64,000 bases of DNA, from NCBI GenBank assembly GCA_022495005.1, contig JAGYXB010000051.1:1736001-1800000 (forward strand), written 5' to 3'. The position numbers were made by a program, and so were the translations under genes. The notes beneath the pieces were generated by a model. It searched no databases. It saw only the letters and a list, made by a program, of their open reading frames with translations, and was not told where the DNA came from. This document shows, piece by piece, positions 45,884-58,356 of the stretch. The stretch is from Rhyacophila brunnea. Its lineage: Eukaryota > Arthropoda > Insecta > Trichoptera > Rhyacophilidae. The number at the start of each line of letters is the position of its first letter. Positions within the stretch are counted from its first letter, which is position 1.

Positions 45884-47012
45884 ATTGTTATTGCGGATAA
45901 TGTTCAAAATGAGATGACTCAAGTGTGCCAACTTCACGCTATTATAAAGTAATTAAAAAAAAAAAAACTGATTTAACACACCAAAATAAAATATTCAAAC
46001 TGCTCTCCTGCATAAACATCTTTTCGAGTTGTGCCACTATTATTCCCCGGGCGCGATATGTTTATCAAATTTATTAATCAAACAAATAATATTATATTAT
46101 ACTATTTTTCTTTTACTACCTACATACTAACATTAATTCTAATTAATTGCAATATATTTTTGAGAAACTATATAATTTCTAAACTGCCGACGAATTTAAA
46201 TAAATGCACCGATTCGTTCTGTTTATATCTATATTTTAATTAACAAAAATAGATAAAATGGCTTTTAATCTCGGAATGAAAATTCTAAGGCTTTAATTTA
46301 TACTCCTTTCATTTCATTTTCATTACATAACATCCCCCTGCCTATTTTCGTTTTCCCTTACACCCCAAGACGGTCGCGGTCTAACAAATACCAGGAGCGA
46401 AAAATACTTGAGGAGGTATACGGTTAACGGCAATCACAAGTTTGCTATGCACTCCGCGCAAGCGTTGTAGCCTTGTGTTGCTAACACCGGGTCCTTCTGC
46501 CGTGGACGGAATACTAACTAGAAGAGTCCTTCGCCCCTCTGCGTCCCTGGTACATTTTCACGCGGGATTGAATGCTCCTAACAAAGTTACTTTATTATTT
46601 GAATGCCTTCATTTGGGCCGACGACAAATAAAGAAAAAACAGTAAAACTTTTAAATCTTTTCGTTGATCTTGCTGATAGGGAACTTATGACGAAAGTTGG
46701 GTCTCTGGTGGAGAATGTTTACTAAGAAAGTCAATTACTTCTAATTTATTTGAAACGTAAAGAAAATTTTGATTTAACAAATCCTTTTTGGATGACATTG
46801 ATTTGAAACAGTAAATTTGCATTGATCATAGTTAGTTGATAATTTATTTGCATGTATTAATTGATAATTATAATAAATTGAAATTAATATACATTTAACA
46901 TACAATGTATCATTTATATTTGTTTAAATACATTGAATAATAAGCAGAGTAATATATTTATTAAAATTTCTTTTATTTTGTTAACTGTCAATTCATGTGG
47001 AACTGCATTGTA
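45884..47012. other. no gene recognised; GC-balanced patch at 46340-46620
   Basis: The plus frame at 46442-46645 starts at TTG, not ATG, and includes LVLLTPGPSAVDGILTRRVL. It is arginine-rich and coding-like, but I recognise no family and find no repeat partner. Confidence 0.35.
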
Positions 47013-47397
47013 TTGTTATTTTAATTTAATAAAACGCATTTTTTTGTAATACTTATTCCACTTTTGATCAATAAATTAGGACCAGTTTCGTCCGCCTCGG
47101 AGGGACATTTTCAACTGAATACATTTTTTTTATAAAACAATATTTATCAAACAAAATCCAAAACGACAGAAATAATATAGAAAATAGAAATTGAAATAAT
47201 AAAAAATAGAAATAATATGTACCTATTGTTATCTTATTTCTGTCGCTTTGGATTTTGTTTGATAAATATTGTTTTATAAAAAAAATGTATTCAGTTGAAA
47301 ATGTCCCTCCGAGGCGGACGAAACTGGTTCTAATTTATTGATGAAAAGTAGTATAAGTACTACAAAAAAATTTCGTTTTATTAAATTAAAACAACAA
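47013..47397. mobile_element. young foldback MITE, 385 bp, TA target site
   Basis: The arms 47013-47173 and 47240-47397 are reverse complements with only about ten differences by eye over some 160 bases, around a loop of about 65 bases. The left arm starts TTGTTATTTTAATTTAATAA and the right arm, reverse-complemented, starts TTGTTGTTTTAATTTAATAA. Both contain TTTCGTCCGCCTCGGAGGGA. A TA dinucleotide lies on each side (47011-47012; 47398-47399), which fits Tc1/mariner-type target sites. High arm identity implies a recent insertion or arm homogenisation. No coding capacity. Confidence 0.88.
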
Positions 47398-48689
47398 TAT
47401 TTTTATATACCACCATGTGCAAATTAAAACTATAATTAATGTTATTATAACATTGTTTCTGCCATATTATGAATTATAATATTGTACAAATTAGGAAAAG
47501 TATTATTAAATGAGAAGCACATAATAACACTATTAAAAAACATCACACAACAAAAAATAAAACAAAGGGTAACCTTTTACGTACACAAATTATAGAAACC
47601 GACTTCAGCAACTTATTAATACTCTTACTTACATACCTACAAACGTCTACCGAAATATTTTCAAAGCATATCGTCAAATTATATGATACGTACATTAGGC
47701 TTCTGAATTTGAAATTAAATACTGAATTAAAAAAGACTGTTTATACCTATGCCATTAAATATAATCTTATATTAATACATAACATATTATAATGTTCAAT
47801 CAAAATTATTTCATTTATCTCTTATGGTTTGTTTTGTTATAGACAAACGTATGCATTTTTTCAAATCCCTATATGCTATCTCCTTTCAAAATTTGCTCAT
47901 AGCCACTTTTACTGAATAACAGACTACTTTATCATTTAAAACATTAATTCAATCTCACGAATCCTCAGTTGATAGTATTAGTTTTTTAAATTGTAAGAAA
48001 AATTTATTTTATAGTATTTCAATGTCTTCTTTTTTCAGAAAAAAATTCTACATTCTTAAACCTTGTGTATGGAAAATAATTTTAATTAAAAAAACATAAA
48101 AAGTAAAATACCATATTCGATCCTAAACTAAATATATATTCCTCTACGTAGTGAAAATGTTTTAAAATACATACGAAGAATAATTATTAGCCATAAACCC
48201 AACCCAATTGGGTTTTGCACTGAATCAAATGGATATTGAAAAAAAACAAGATACATTTTTTTGATCAACTGTAGGTTATTTATATAAAAAAAAACAGCCT
48301 CTATGAACGTAGGTGACTATTATAATATGTTTTATAATAATTTTCACACATACATAATATATAATATGCAAGTGATATTTAGTTTTAATGATATATATAT
48401 AAATTGAATGCGATTATTTTGCCAACAAATAGACCTACTCAAATTAATAATGAAAAAAAATATTATATAGCAAACTCAACGATGTAATATCCGATTTCGA
48501 TATAAATTCAATTATATTTTTTATAAAGTCAATGTTCCTATTGGTATCCACAGAGTCAAAGCTCTTTCACCGAAAAGCATTCGGCGTCAAAAGAGCCGTC
48601 CCGACGCCAAAATGGTGAAACGATCCGTAAGTTGACACCGCGTTTTGGTATGCGATTTTGGAATTTTGGACCGAGTACGATTCAAACAG
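47398..48689. other. AT-rich stretch, no gene seen
   Basis: Nothing recognised. A short GC-balanced patch near 48545-48650 precedes the diverged SINE. Confidence 0.4.
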
Positions 48690-48885
48690 TCACGATGGCC
48701 GAGCGAATACGCATCAGGCTATAATGTCGTGGCTCTCGGGTCTGGTTCACTTATTGGTTTTCAATATGTGTTTGGACTCAAACATAATAGATTGAGCAAG
48801 CGACTAACATTAATTTCTCGTAAAACAAAAATCTGTTAAGAAACCAGTCATTGTGAGGCGCCCCAGATCGACATAGGAATGTAGA
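48690..48885 (+). repeat. tRNA-derived SINE, diverged copy 4
   Basis: TCACGATGGCCGAGCGAATA then CGCATCAGGCTATAATGTCG aligns with the tRNA-like head. Box B is decayed to GGTCTGGTTCA. The body ATAGATTGAGCAAGCGACTA, then AATTTCTCGTAAAACAAAAA, then TCTGTTAA is clearly the same as in the other copies. The tail differs. Confidence 0.7.
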
Positions 48886-49067
48886 GCCAATTGAGAAAAA
48901 TAAAGTATATATTATATTTCTCTTTCCGGGTATGTGCTCTTAACCAATTAAGATATCGACCCATGTGTCAGTATTGCAAATAATTTCTTACAGTACCTAA
49001 CATTTTTTTCCTGAGATAATATATCAACACAATAAATTATAACTTGATTTGCATGATATGGAGCATG

Positions 49068-49468
49068 CCCCCCCCCCCCTTTTGTGGGGACTGACAGAGC
49101 TCTAGCCTGGGGGCCCGGGCTCAGGAAGGGCCCGGCGTGGCGAATCGACCAGATAAGTGATATAAATACCTACACATCACAAATTCTCTCTAATAGTAAA
49201 AAAGTCGCCTGCTATTGTTCTTCAATAATGTTTTTATTTAAAATTATGTATTGGTACGGTACAATTTTTATTCGTGTATCTCGACAATTCCATATTTAAA
49301 ATAGATGTATTAAAATATAAAAAACACTAAAAATATACACATTAATTAATTTAGTACACCATTTGGAAAACGCTACTGTGGAGCGTCACACTGCCTTTAT
49401 CCTTAGCGATAGGTAGGGGGGCCGCCAAATATCCTAGCCTGGGGGCCCGCTTCAGGATGTGGAGACCA
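49068..49468 (+). mobile_element. GGGCCC-rich MITE, family 5, copy 1
   Basis: It begins with a C-run then TTTTGTGGGGACTGACAGAG, followed by AGCCTGGGGGCCCGGGCTCA and GGAAGGGCCCGGCGTGGCGA. After an AT-rich middle it ends with GCGTCACACTGCCTTTATCC, CTAGCCTGGGGGCCCGCTTC and AGGATGTGGAGACCATGATT. The element at 57207-57577 is an inverted copy with all these blocks. AGCCTGGGGGCCCG occurs near both ends in the same orientation, and the outermost TGGCCCCC-like ends are inverted. The class is uncertain. Confidence 0.75.
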
Positions 49469-50485
49469 TGATTATTAAGTATTGAGAGGTATGATAGAAT
49501 TTCAAAAAATATATATGATACGGAGAGGTCATTGAACACTGTCACTCTTCAAAACAAAATTTGTTCAGATACTTCAAGAATGTTCAGTAAAACAATAAGT
49601 AGGTATATTATTACATTTTTCGATTATTATTAGATTTCAAATTGACGTCAATAGCATTTGTGTTTGAATTTAATATTGGTACTTTACTCTACCATATCAA
49701 ATTACCAAATACTCTCACCGGAGAACGAATAGAGAGTAGAGAATCCCTCGTCGAAATATTGGAAAATTCGCTTTACTTTATAGAAGCAATAGTAAACATT
49801 GATATACGAGTGTTTACAATATAAAACAACTTGTATATGAGTAGTAGTACCTGTAGAGTTTAGACTATGAGAATTATCACTTTTATAATAAATTTCAACT
49901 TGATAAAATATATATACGATCAATATTTTGGCACCATAAACTTTTATAGAATTAATTACCGGTGCGAAATATCGAATGAAAAAGCTTTAATCAGATGTGA
50001 AATTAAAACTTATTAAGCTTTCAAATAAGAAGTAAGATTTTGCAAAATTAAGACATTTTCATTTTGGTTTATAGGAGATAAATAACTGATTTATAATGAT
50101 AAAAATGAATAGATTTAGGAAGAAAACAAATAATTGGTATGACCAACAAATGCTAGATATTAAGTAAATCATCAATCGAAATGTTGACAGGAATTAATAT
50201 TATAGCATTTTTTACTACAACCTGAGATAAATTTTAACAGTGATGTCTAAGCTGTTAATACTGTATTCTCTCATGGATGTACAGTATTTTAGATAGTTTT
50301 AAAATTATAACCAAATTCCAGACATAAACCTTTTTGTGGTAAAGTAGTTTATCTGGGTAGTTATAAAGTTAATTTCAGCGAACCCATACTTCTCCCATTC
50401 CTACCCATATATATACAAGTTCATTTAAATTACAAGCATTACTTTTTTTTTTTTAATTTTAAACTTTTCAATTATTTTAAGGCAG
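49469..50485. other. AT-rich stretch, no gene seen
   Basis: It ends in a T-run (50443-50456) and pyrimidine-rich sequence ahead of a possible splice acceptor at 50484-50485. No coding motif elsewhere. Confidence 0.4.
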
Positions 50486-50720
50486 TTTGATTCTATTGCT
50501 TTTATGTTTAGTTGTGGTTAGCTCATATTCTAAAGTTAATGTATCCAATCAAGTTCATTTAGTAGATACATCATCTTGCATTACCTTTGAAGGAAATGGG
50601 AAAATCTTATGGCAAAGGAAAGTTTATCAACGACTGCCACATCGAAGGCTAGTGGGAGGTAACGGGAGTAAGCGGATTGCGGCAATAACGATTGGCGCCG
50701 TTGGGAATAGCGGCCGTTAG
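50486..50720 (+). CDS. candidate internal exon with signal-peptide-like start
   Basis: A frame opens after TTTTAAGGCAG (acceptor-like, preceded by T-rich sequence) with LILLLLCLVVVSSYSK, then VNVSNQVHLVDTSSC and ITFEGNGKILWQ. The hydrophobic run followed by SSYS looks like a secretory signal with a cleavage site. There is no ATG in frame, so an upstream exon with the start codon would be needed. The frame continues to a stop at 50718-50720, the last ~25 codons being GC-rich and less protein-like. No downstream exon was identified and no family recognised. A chance hydrophobic run is possible, since T-rich DNA encodes Leu, Val and Phe. Confidence 0.28.
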
Positions 50721-50739
50721 TCCGGTAACGGAGGCCGCT
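50709..50739. repeat. GC-rich hairpin
   Basis: AGCGGCC and GGCCGCT form a 7-bp stem. Inside it GTTA and TAAC form a second 4-bp stem around GTCCGG, with a GGA bulge. It sits in a 100-base CpG-rich patch (50650-50760), unusual for this window. Confidence 0.55.
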
Positions 50740-51004
50740 CCACCAGAAGTAGGCTCTACTGTCACACTTAACTCGCCCACTCTATAGGCGTATACCTCAC
50801 TAAGAGGTGAGATCTGTAAACTGATTGGCAAGCTTTAATTGTGGACTTTTGATTGAAGATGACACCGCGACCTTTTGCAAAGATATTACGACCCAATTTG
50901 ATATTATGGTAAAGATTATATCAATCGGTATAACACACAACACAATTATATTTCAAAATATATTTGAAGATAAACAGCATTGATTCTCTGTAATTCGGTA
51001 GTCA

Positions 51005-51187
51005 TATGGCAGAAGGGTCCATCTGCAAATCTTCCTATTTTTACTTTCTGTTCTACAAAAGCTTCAATGTGGCGAAATGACACATCTGCAAGTGCACCAC
51101 AAACACTAAAAATGCCGAAAGAGCCATCTGAAAATGTAAAAAAATAACGTACTATATGCCAGTATATGTGGTACTTCTGCCATAGAA
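51005..51187. repeat. short inverted repeat pair
   Basis: TATGGCAGAAG near 51005 is the reverse complement of CTTCTGCCATA near 51177-51187. CATCTG recurs four times between and around them (CCATCTGCAAAT, ACATCTGCAAG, CCATCTGAAAA). It may be a small decayed MITE. Boundaries are unresolved. Confidence 0.4.
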
Positions 51188-53701
51188 ACTTATGAGGATT
51201 TTGACAGATGGCACGTTATACATCACATGCGAATCATAATTATTATAGTTGAATAAAATCATTCAGTATCAGCGTACGACTGGTATGACACTATCCAAGA
51301 TATTTTATTAATTTCTTCTAAGAGCATTTTATAATGAGCTGTCAAAACAACAGTAACAAGTTCACTAAAGCTTCGGTAGATTTACTGATAATAATATGAA
51401 TATAATATGTTAAATCAATGTTTTACTGTAATACCGAATTGCTAGCCGCTATCAAATCGAAAACCACACGCCGTATTTGGAACAATGTTTTTCTAAAGTA
51501 AACCTTTCGAACAACGATTTGACACATTACGGCTCTCCAATTTAAAAACTTAGTAAATATTTCAACATAAAATGTTCAGGAAGATCAAAAATCATATTCA
51601 AGCATGTCCCACCGGAACCAACAATAATTTGAAAATTTTAAAAGTCACAATACTAAACTTGTAGATATGCGGATGTATTTTCTAAACATATTAAATTATG
51701 ATTTTGAATAATTTTGCATGTTTTATGGCACTTACTAATTTATAAGTTGTTTTAATGAGGAAAGTTTTGTCATTTGCTATGTTTAAAAGAATTTATTTTA
51801 CTAACATAAACACCGATTTCGTTAGTGGCGTATGCATTATGGGTACTTAGTAATAACATAATTACAAGAAAAGAGAATTTCGAAAATTTGTCAGTTACTA
51901 GGCTTTGAAATTTTGCAGCCGATTACCTTTGGCGTCAGCGGTAAGGCGTGAACATAAGATTATTTTATTGTTCTATTCTATTTATATTTTTTACTTGTTA
52001 AAAATTAAAACCTCCGACCAGAGAACTGTGCCTCCGCAAACGACAACGACAAAAAACGTTGGAAAGTTTCCTTTTTTTAAAAGATAAACAGTCACCAATT
52101 TGCATGTGTATATGTACAGACAAAAAGTATTGTGCATTGTCCACGACAAAAGGTGTTCTAATTTCCTCACAATAGGTTAGTAGACAGACATACTCTCAGA
52201 TGGTTAAAAGTGAATCACAAAGCAGTTTACTAAAAATCAAGTAGAATATTATTATTTTTGGTTCCCATACTTAAAAATGAATAGGCTCGAAACACTTTGT
52301 GTACGAGTGACGGAAGAATAATTTGCTTCATTTACCCAGATAAAACGTGTCCATAAGTATTAGAGTTAATTTAAATATCTCGTTAAAATATCAATCTATT
52401 TATTATTTCTTTACTCGAATCAAAAATAGTTTTATTCGCTATATGTTTCCATAAGTATTCAAGGTATATTATATACCTAATAAAATGTATGAGCCTGTCA
52501 GGAGTATAATTTTACATTTTCCAAATTTTCCGAAGAGTCCGAAATGTGCCCGGGTTTCTGTGCAGTTTCAATTTCAAAAATATTAAATTTACTAAGTAAA
52601 ATGATGACATGACAGATAAAAAAAACAATTATTGCATTGCGCATTAAAAAGAATATTTTTTACTTAGTTAATTTTAGTATTTATTGTGGAAATAATATTT
52701 TAACATATGCGGGACATTTTTGGCAGTGGTAAAAAAATGATCACGAGATAAAGTACTAGGTACCTAGTTTAAAAGCAGATTATAATTTTTTGTTATTTTA
52801 CAGGAAGCAAGCTTCTAAATTATATATGCCAACATAAATTTCATAATAATTATCTAAAATTTAGACTTTTTAGTACATCCTTGGATGGGCTTTCCTCCTA
52901 GTTTTATTTTTTTTAAATAAAGTTAACGATTTATTATATTAACAAGACTTATTACTTAGTTAATAATAATTAGTGTGAAAGTTCGTTAAAACTAAAATGT
53001 ATAGTAACTTAATCTGTAAAACATGCAATGGATTCGAATTTCGAACAGTCAAGATTTTTGAAGGATATTTTTTGAAGAAGTAAATATGTTTTTGAAACTG
53101 ATAAAAGTTGTGTATATTTAAATTGATTATCTTATTAGTTTATAAGCTACTAAACAGTTCATATTTTTAGTCGAGTTTTCGGAACAGAATTGAATTGGAA
53201 GGATTGGAGATAGTGATTATTATTTAAATAAACAACAAAAGAAAACAATCTTCTTTTATTAAAACTATCGGAGGTTAGTTTGCAAACATGGCTCAGATTA
53301 ATATATGGGGTTATATGTTTGTATTTTTTATATAGTAGAAGGAAAAGAATTCGTTTGCTTTGCAGCGTTAACTGATCGGGACCGTGGTTAATGTGCACGT
53401 CACGGCGGGTGGAGCGATAATAACAAAGTGCGTGATTCGTGGATCGGTGATACTTTTTGTGACCGACAGAGTGATCTATCTCCTTCAAGCAGGGTTGTCC
53501 ATTACCTAACACGTTTTTTTTCCGTGATTAGGCTTGTAATCGAAGCTATTAGTTTCAAAATCGGTAACCTGCATATTTCGCCATTTTGAGATGGACGCAA
53601 TAAAACATCAAGTACATTTAGGAATGCAAATATAATATATATACTATAAAGCGAATAACAAAATAAAAATAATATCCTTAACATTTTTAAAATAAATGAA
53701 A
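51188..53701. other. long AT-rich stretch, no gene seen
   Basis: A GC-balanced patch at 53360-53500 lies in a 117-codon minus frame (53159-53512) with no recognised domain. That frame length is within chance. Confidence 0.4.
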
Positions 53702-54168
53702 TAATTACAAGATAAAAAGAACTTTTTAGACACAACGTTTTTAAATTTTCTGTTGAATCATATAAACTTGACTTGACTAGCTTAAACGATCATAAAAATT
53801 TGTAATTGATAGAAATAATACTGAAATGTCATTTGACATTTCATATTGATTTCCATAGTAACGCACGTATTTATTAATAATTTAGTTGCTAGGACTCTAG
53901 ACCCCTAGCAACCAATAATATTTTTACTTTTTACGGATTTCTTCCGAAATAACTTTTCATGCAAAGCAGAATTAACTGAACATGAAATCAATTCTACTTA
54001 AAGATTGCTAAAAGTATTAAAAAATGCATTCGCATCGTATTCTGATATATTTCAAAAGTTTCAAATGTCTAGCTAGTCGGGAAGTTAGTTAAAAATCGAT
54101 TGCAAAATTTGTACTGGATAAACAACCACCGGATAAATAAGAATACGACCTAATAAAAACGTTGTAAA
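53702..54168 (+). repeat. dispersed repeat family R, copy 4 (full length)
   Basis: It starts TTACAAGATAAAAAGAACTT, continues CAACGTTTTTAAATTTTCTG, TTTCCATAGTAACGCACGTA and TCTAGCTAGTCGGGAAGTTA, and ends AATAAAAACGTTGTAAAAT. ACAACGTTTTTA near the start and its complement near the end may be subterminal inverted repeats. It is co-linear with 37494-37975. Confidence 0.8.
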
Positions 54169-54467
54169 ATCGTGTTTAAAGTCAGCTGTCAAATTTAAAA
54201 AATGAATACGAAATAGTTGAATTAAGTTAGGTAGTTTAACAGCACAATGAATGTGAAAAACTTTCTGTCATATCTACAAAAAAACATCAATTAGGAAGTA
54301 CCAAAGAGACCGGATTACTTACCAAAGGACTACATAAAAGCTACGTATGCGTCGGAAGCATTTACTTGTTTTGAAATAAAGAATAATATAAATAACTTTA
54401 ACTTGTTTTAATGTCAGTTTCTGCATTATATCTGCAATAAGATTTATTTTTTGCAACTAAATTATGC

Positions 54468-54535
54468 ATATCACTCATACGGTAGAGTGCCCGTCTGTCA
54501 AAGTCGTGAATCGTCAATTTGATCCCAGATATTGC
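54468..54535 (+). repeat. tRNA-like SINE head
   Basis: ATATCACTCATACGGTAGAG then TGCCCGTCTGTCAAAGTCGT resembles the D arm and an anticodon arm with a CTGTCAA loop. GTCAATTTGATCCC is a slightly decayed box B. No acceptor stem pairs, so it is a SINE head or tRNA pseudogene. Confidence 0.5.
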
Positions 54536-56113
54536 ATATATTTCTATATAAAAGTGCTTATTGTTTGTCCATGTATATTTTTAAGGTTGCATAAGTCGCG
54601 TTTTTACGAAATTAAGACTTTAATGCCAACGTGTGTAAAAAATGTGCTATCATAGATTTTGTCACATGAGAGAAAAATAAATAGATATCAGATAATTATT
54701 ATATTATGTAGAAATAGCTTAAATTGAGAAAATCATTTTTAATTATAAGTAAAATTACTTCTAAAAAACTATTCAAAACATTGAATATAACACAATATCA
54801 AAAACTTAATTACACTTATATAAATAGTGTAAGTAATGTAATGAGTATTTTGAAAACTGTGATTTATTTAAAAGCCAATTTTATTATCTCAGCTGCAACA
54901 GACTTAAGCACTTTTACCCCAAAACCACGGATTTGATGTAGTACAAAAACAAGTAGCTAAAAACCGTTTGCCCCGCTAGAGCAAATCTTGTCTCTATATA
55001 AGTATGTTACTAATCATTAACTTTCATATAACATTAAGGCTTTGTGCAGTATGTTAGAATAATGTTTTTTTCATATCTTCTGGAAGTACACACCGAATAA
55101 TTAAGCAACCCTATCAAATAACCTCGCCAGTGTTGCCAGGCTACGAAATGCATTCCCACGCTGACGAGCGTCCATCAAAACGGCCGGAGATCAAAAACTG
55201 GACCGTGTAAAGGTGATACAATTGGTTCCGCCGAGAAATTTAATACTTCGAGTGAGTATTATTTATATAATAAATCTAGTAAAAATTCCTCAATGAGTTA
55301 CCACGATATCTCTATCAACAAATTAAGTCATAGATACGGCTATTTAATTTTCCAGTGTTGCATCAATTATTTGTTATATTGAAATTTGAAATGCTACATT
55401 TTTTTAAGTTACTAAATACACAATAAATTTATACACCGTTATTTCAGGTCATATAAAATCAAGAAAAGATGCTCGACGGATTCCCAGAAAGGTAGATTAC
55501 ACGCGAGAAGACCGAGACATCACTTTGCCATGTTGATGATGCAGGTGTATCTACGTCTGGAGGATAGCAACCGAGGAGTGTAGCGCCATCGAAGAGAAAA
55601 AAGATTATTATTTTACAGTGGTTTTCTGTATCTATAAATCTGATATACCTATATGGTGGTGTTAAAATATTATAATATCGATTGTTAAAAGTAAAAAGGA
55701 CCCACATGAAATATCAAATTTCACAGGACGCATAAAAACGTTTTTGTTATGGTTTTTCGTGAAAGTTAAAATATAAAATAGAAATCAACCTTAACGCATT
55801 CGCTGCTGAGTAGATAATGATTTTTTTATTAGCACCTTTAAAATGCACGTTAATTACATCGATCGGCCGCCTGGTCATTTCGCGCATGTGCGTCTTCAGC
55901 GTCCAAAGTATTAAGCGCACGAAAATAATTATTCTGGTGTCCCAATATGATATTAATTATTGAGGTAATTAAAGGAAAACCAATGGTTAAGTCTTTTTTC
56001 CCTCTTCACTTATTAGGCTAAATTTAGAAAAAAATAGATATTTACTGCTAACATCCTTTGGACACAGCGTATATTTAGTCGTGTTCAATGGCATTTAACC
56101 AGGGAACTCAGAA
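54536..56113. other. no gene recognised; two splice-like sites near 55250 and 55448
   Basis: A GC-balanced patch at 55120-55250 ends at TTCGA/GTGAGTATT, a good donor sequence. GTTATTTCAG/GTCATATAAAA at about 55447 is a reasonable acceptor. No conserved coding frame spans the pair. The rest is AT-rich. Confidence 0.3.
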
Positions 56114-56410
56114 ATAATGGGAACTGAAATACACAACGGGTAAGGCGATAGCAGGTAACTGGCTCGAGTAAGGATGAATCCGGGTTAAACTTACACACGT
56201 GTCTAGAATACGTTTAACGTCGAATACTGAAAACTGCTCTCGGTTTATGCATTTTCGCTCATATAATGTTGGTGTATTACATACACTATTGAACGTGCAT
56301 AATGCGTGCTTCATTTTCGTAGGACACTCACACATTCAAAAGCCTGCTTCACCATGCGGCGTATTGAATATAGCCTATTGGTATGCTATTTATTATCTGT
56401 TCTGTGCATT
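56114..56410 (+). repeat. dispersed repeat family S, copy 2
   Basis: It starts ATAATGGGAACTGAAATACA, contains AACTGCTCTCGGTTTATGCA and TTCATTTTCGTAGGACACTC, and ends near TATTATCTGTTCTGTGCA. It is uninterrupted and co-linear with 61899-62220. Confidence 0.78.
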
Positions 56411-57206
56411 TAACCAATAAAACGTATTTTGAAAAAATTGGGGGTTAACATTTTTTTCCTTTCTACAGTCGATTTGAAATTTGAAACGACAAAGCATTAA
56501 ATATAAATTAAATTAAATATAAAATAAAACTGAAACTAAGATAATATGAATACCCATAAATAATATATCGAAGGCATGTCGTATTATGTGAATAAATAAA
56601 TATATAGCTATCCATTTGTGGTTTAAAATGCGAAAATATTTCATGAAAATTAATTATCCCAAACAATCAGTGTTTTTTCGATTATCCGTAACTATCATTA
56701 GTCCCGATAAACAGATTTATTGGATAATAATTTGCTAAATATCTGAGTCAAATTCATATATTCCTGTAAAAGGGATGTTAAATTATTGTCTGTAACGTTT
56801 ACTTATAAGTACAAAACCAAATTATCTTATCTCAACTATTTACTCAAATTACTAATTCCATTCTAATTATAGCAATTATTACAGTTCCTCACCACTTTTC
56901 GGGTTCCAGTAGCAAGATAACCAGGTGCTCCCAGAATCAATTTGATACTATTTAGGTCGTTATCTTTCTAATTGGTCCTTACCTGAAACAAGAGAAATTA
57001 TTTCATTAGAAACATTATTATAGTGATCGCAGGGGAGTGCTACAATTATTACAAGAGAAATTAGTGAAATATATTTGAAGTTAACTGGTATTTATTAGAC
57101 TTTAAATATTAAAACATAAGGATTAATTAAATATTAGGACAGATTTTAACAAATTTAATAGTATATTTTGATTATAAATAAAACTCGTATTATAGTACGT
57201 ATCATG
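56411..57206. other. AT-rich stretch, no gene seen
   Basis: Nothing recognised on either strand. Confidence 0.4.
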
Positions 57207-57577
57207 GCCCCCACATCCTGAAGCTGACCCCCAGGCTAGGATCTTTGACGGGCCCTCTGCCTATTGCTAAAGATGAAGGCAGTGTGACGCTTCACAGTAT
57301 TTTCCAAAAAATGGTGTACGCGGTAAAATAAATGTGTTTTAGTGTTTTTTGTATATTTGAATTATGGAGATGTCAGGTATCGATACACAGTTAAAAATTA
57401 TATCGTACAACAACATAATTTAAAATATATATTAATTAATAATTTTTTTCATTATTCGAGAGAATTTGTAATGTGTGTTTAAATCACTTATTTAGTCGAT
57501 TCGCCACGCCGGGCCCTTCCTGAGCCCGGGCCCTCAGGCTAGAGTCTTGTCAGCCCCCCCTTTGCGGGGGCCACGGT
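57207..57577 (-). mobile_element. GGGCCC-rich MITE, family 5, copy 2
   Basis: This is an inverted copy of 49068-49468. It starts ATCATGGCCCCCACATCCTG, includes CCCCCAGGCTAGGATC and GGCAGTGTGACGCTTCACAG, and ends CGATTCGCCACGCCGGGCCC through CCCTCAGGCTAGAGTC to GCGGGGGCCACGGTATG. The termini ATGGCCCCC.CA and, reverse-complemented, GTGGCCCCCGCA are inverted to each other. Confidence 0.75.
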
Positions 57578-58356
57578 ATGTATACGTATATTATACTATC
57601 TTTAATACGAGAGACTAAAAAATAAGACATTGCTTGTTGAAAATTAAATATTTTTACTCTTTTTTAATAATAATTGTCAAATTACGTTTTTTTATATAAA
57701 CACAATGAAAACACTATCTAGCCTAAAAAGAATGGAAATCTTTATCGTCAGTACAGTAAAAAAGATTTTTTTTTAATTTCAGATACTTAAATATTAATAA
57801 AAAAATTAAAACAAATGTTTTGTTATATAAATCATCCGAATGTGTAGCGTCTCATTCACCACTTAACGAAGAAAGCTTAACATCTTAAAATACTAAAATA
57901 TATACATAGAATTATCATAAATTCAAGTTTATTAATGAAATTATGTCATGGTTAGTTGTTCTTAGTGATATAATTATTATTATTTTAACACAAACTTTAC
58001 AAATTGAGCTTTATTTAACAGATTGCAATTGGAAATAATTATGAATGATATGTGAAAGACAAAACAAAATTTGTCCAACAACTCTAGTTTTGCACTATTT
58101 GGCCATATTATGACTGACATAAAAATAACAAAAATGTACACAATTCAGCTGATGCAATTTATGAAAGATACTTATATATAGTTTATATATAGTCTATATA
58201 GTTTGAAAAAATACAATAGAATGCATTTTAGTGTGGATTATAAAATACGTACTATTATAAACTATACGTACATTATAAACTGGAACAAAACTACAAACCG
58301 GCCAGGATTTAGGGAATACTTTACCGGTCAAATCGTGATTTGAATAAGATTACCAA
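57578..58356. other. AT-rich stretch, no gene seen
   Basis: Nothing recognised on either strand. Confidence 0.4.

Noticed and set aside
50690..50715. TGGCGCC as a tRNA-Lys primer binding site of an LTR retroelement
   Set aside because: Only seven bases fit a primer-binding site, no LTR with TG...CA ends precedes it, and no gag or pol sequence follows.
51915..51950. A 22-base micro-exon between TTTTGCAG and GTAAGG, or a tRNA box A
   Set aside because: Consensus splice dinucleotides this close together occur by chance. No neighbouring exon, box B or frame supports either reading.
53159..53512. 117-codon minus-strand open frame from ATG
   Set aside because: No recognisable domain, composition like translated AT-rich DNA, and length within chance.
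55125..55140. CAGTGTTGCCAGG as an end of hAT-like family 4
   Set aside because: Only 11 bases match, the following sequence is unrelated, and no opposite end or TACTATAAT array is present.
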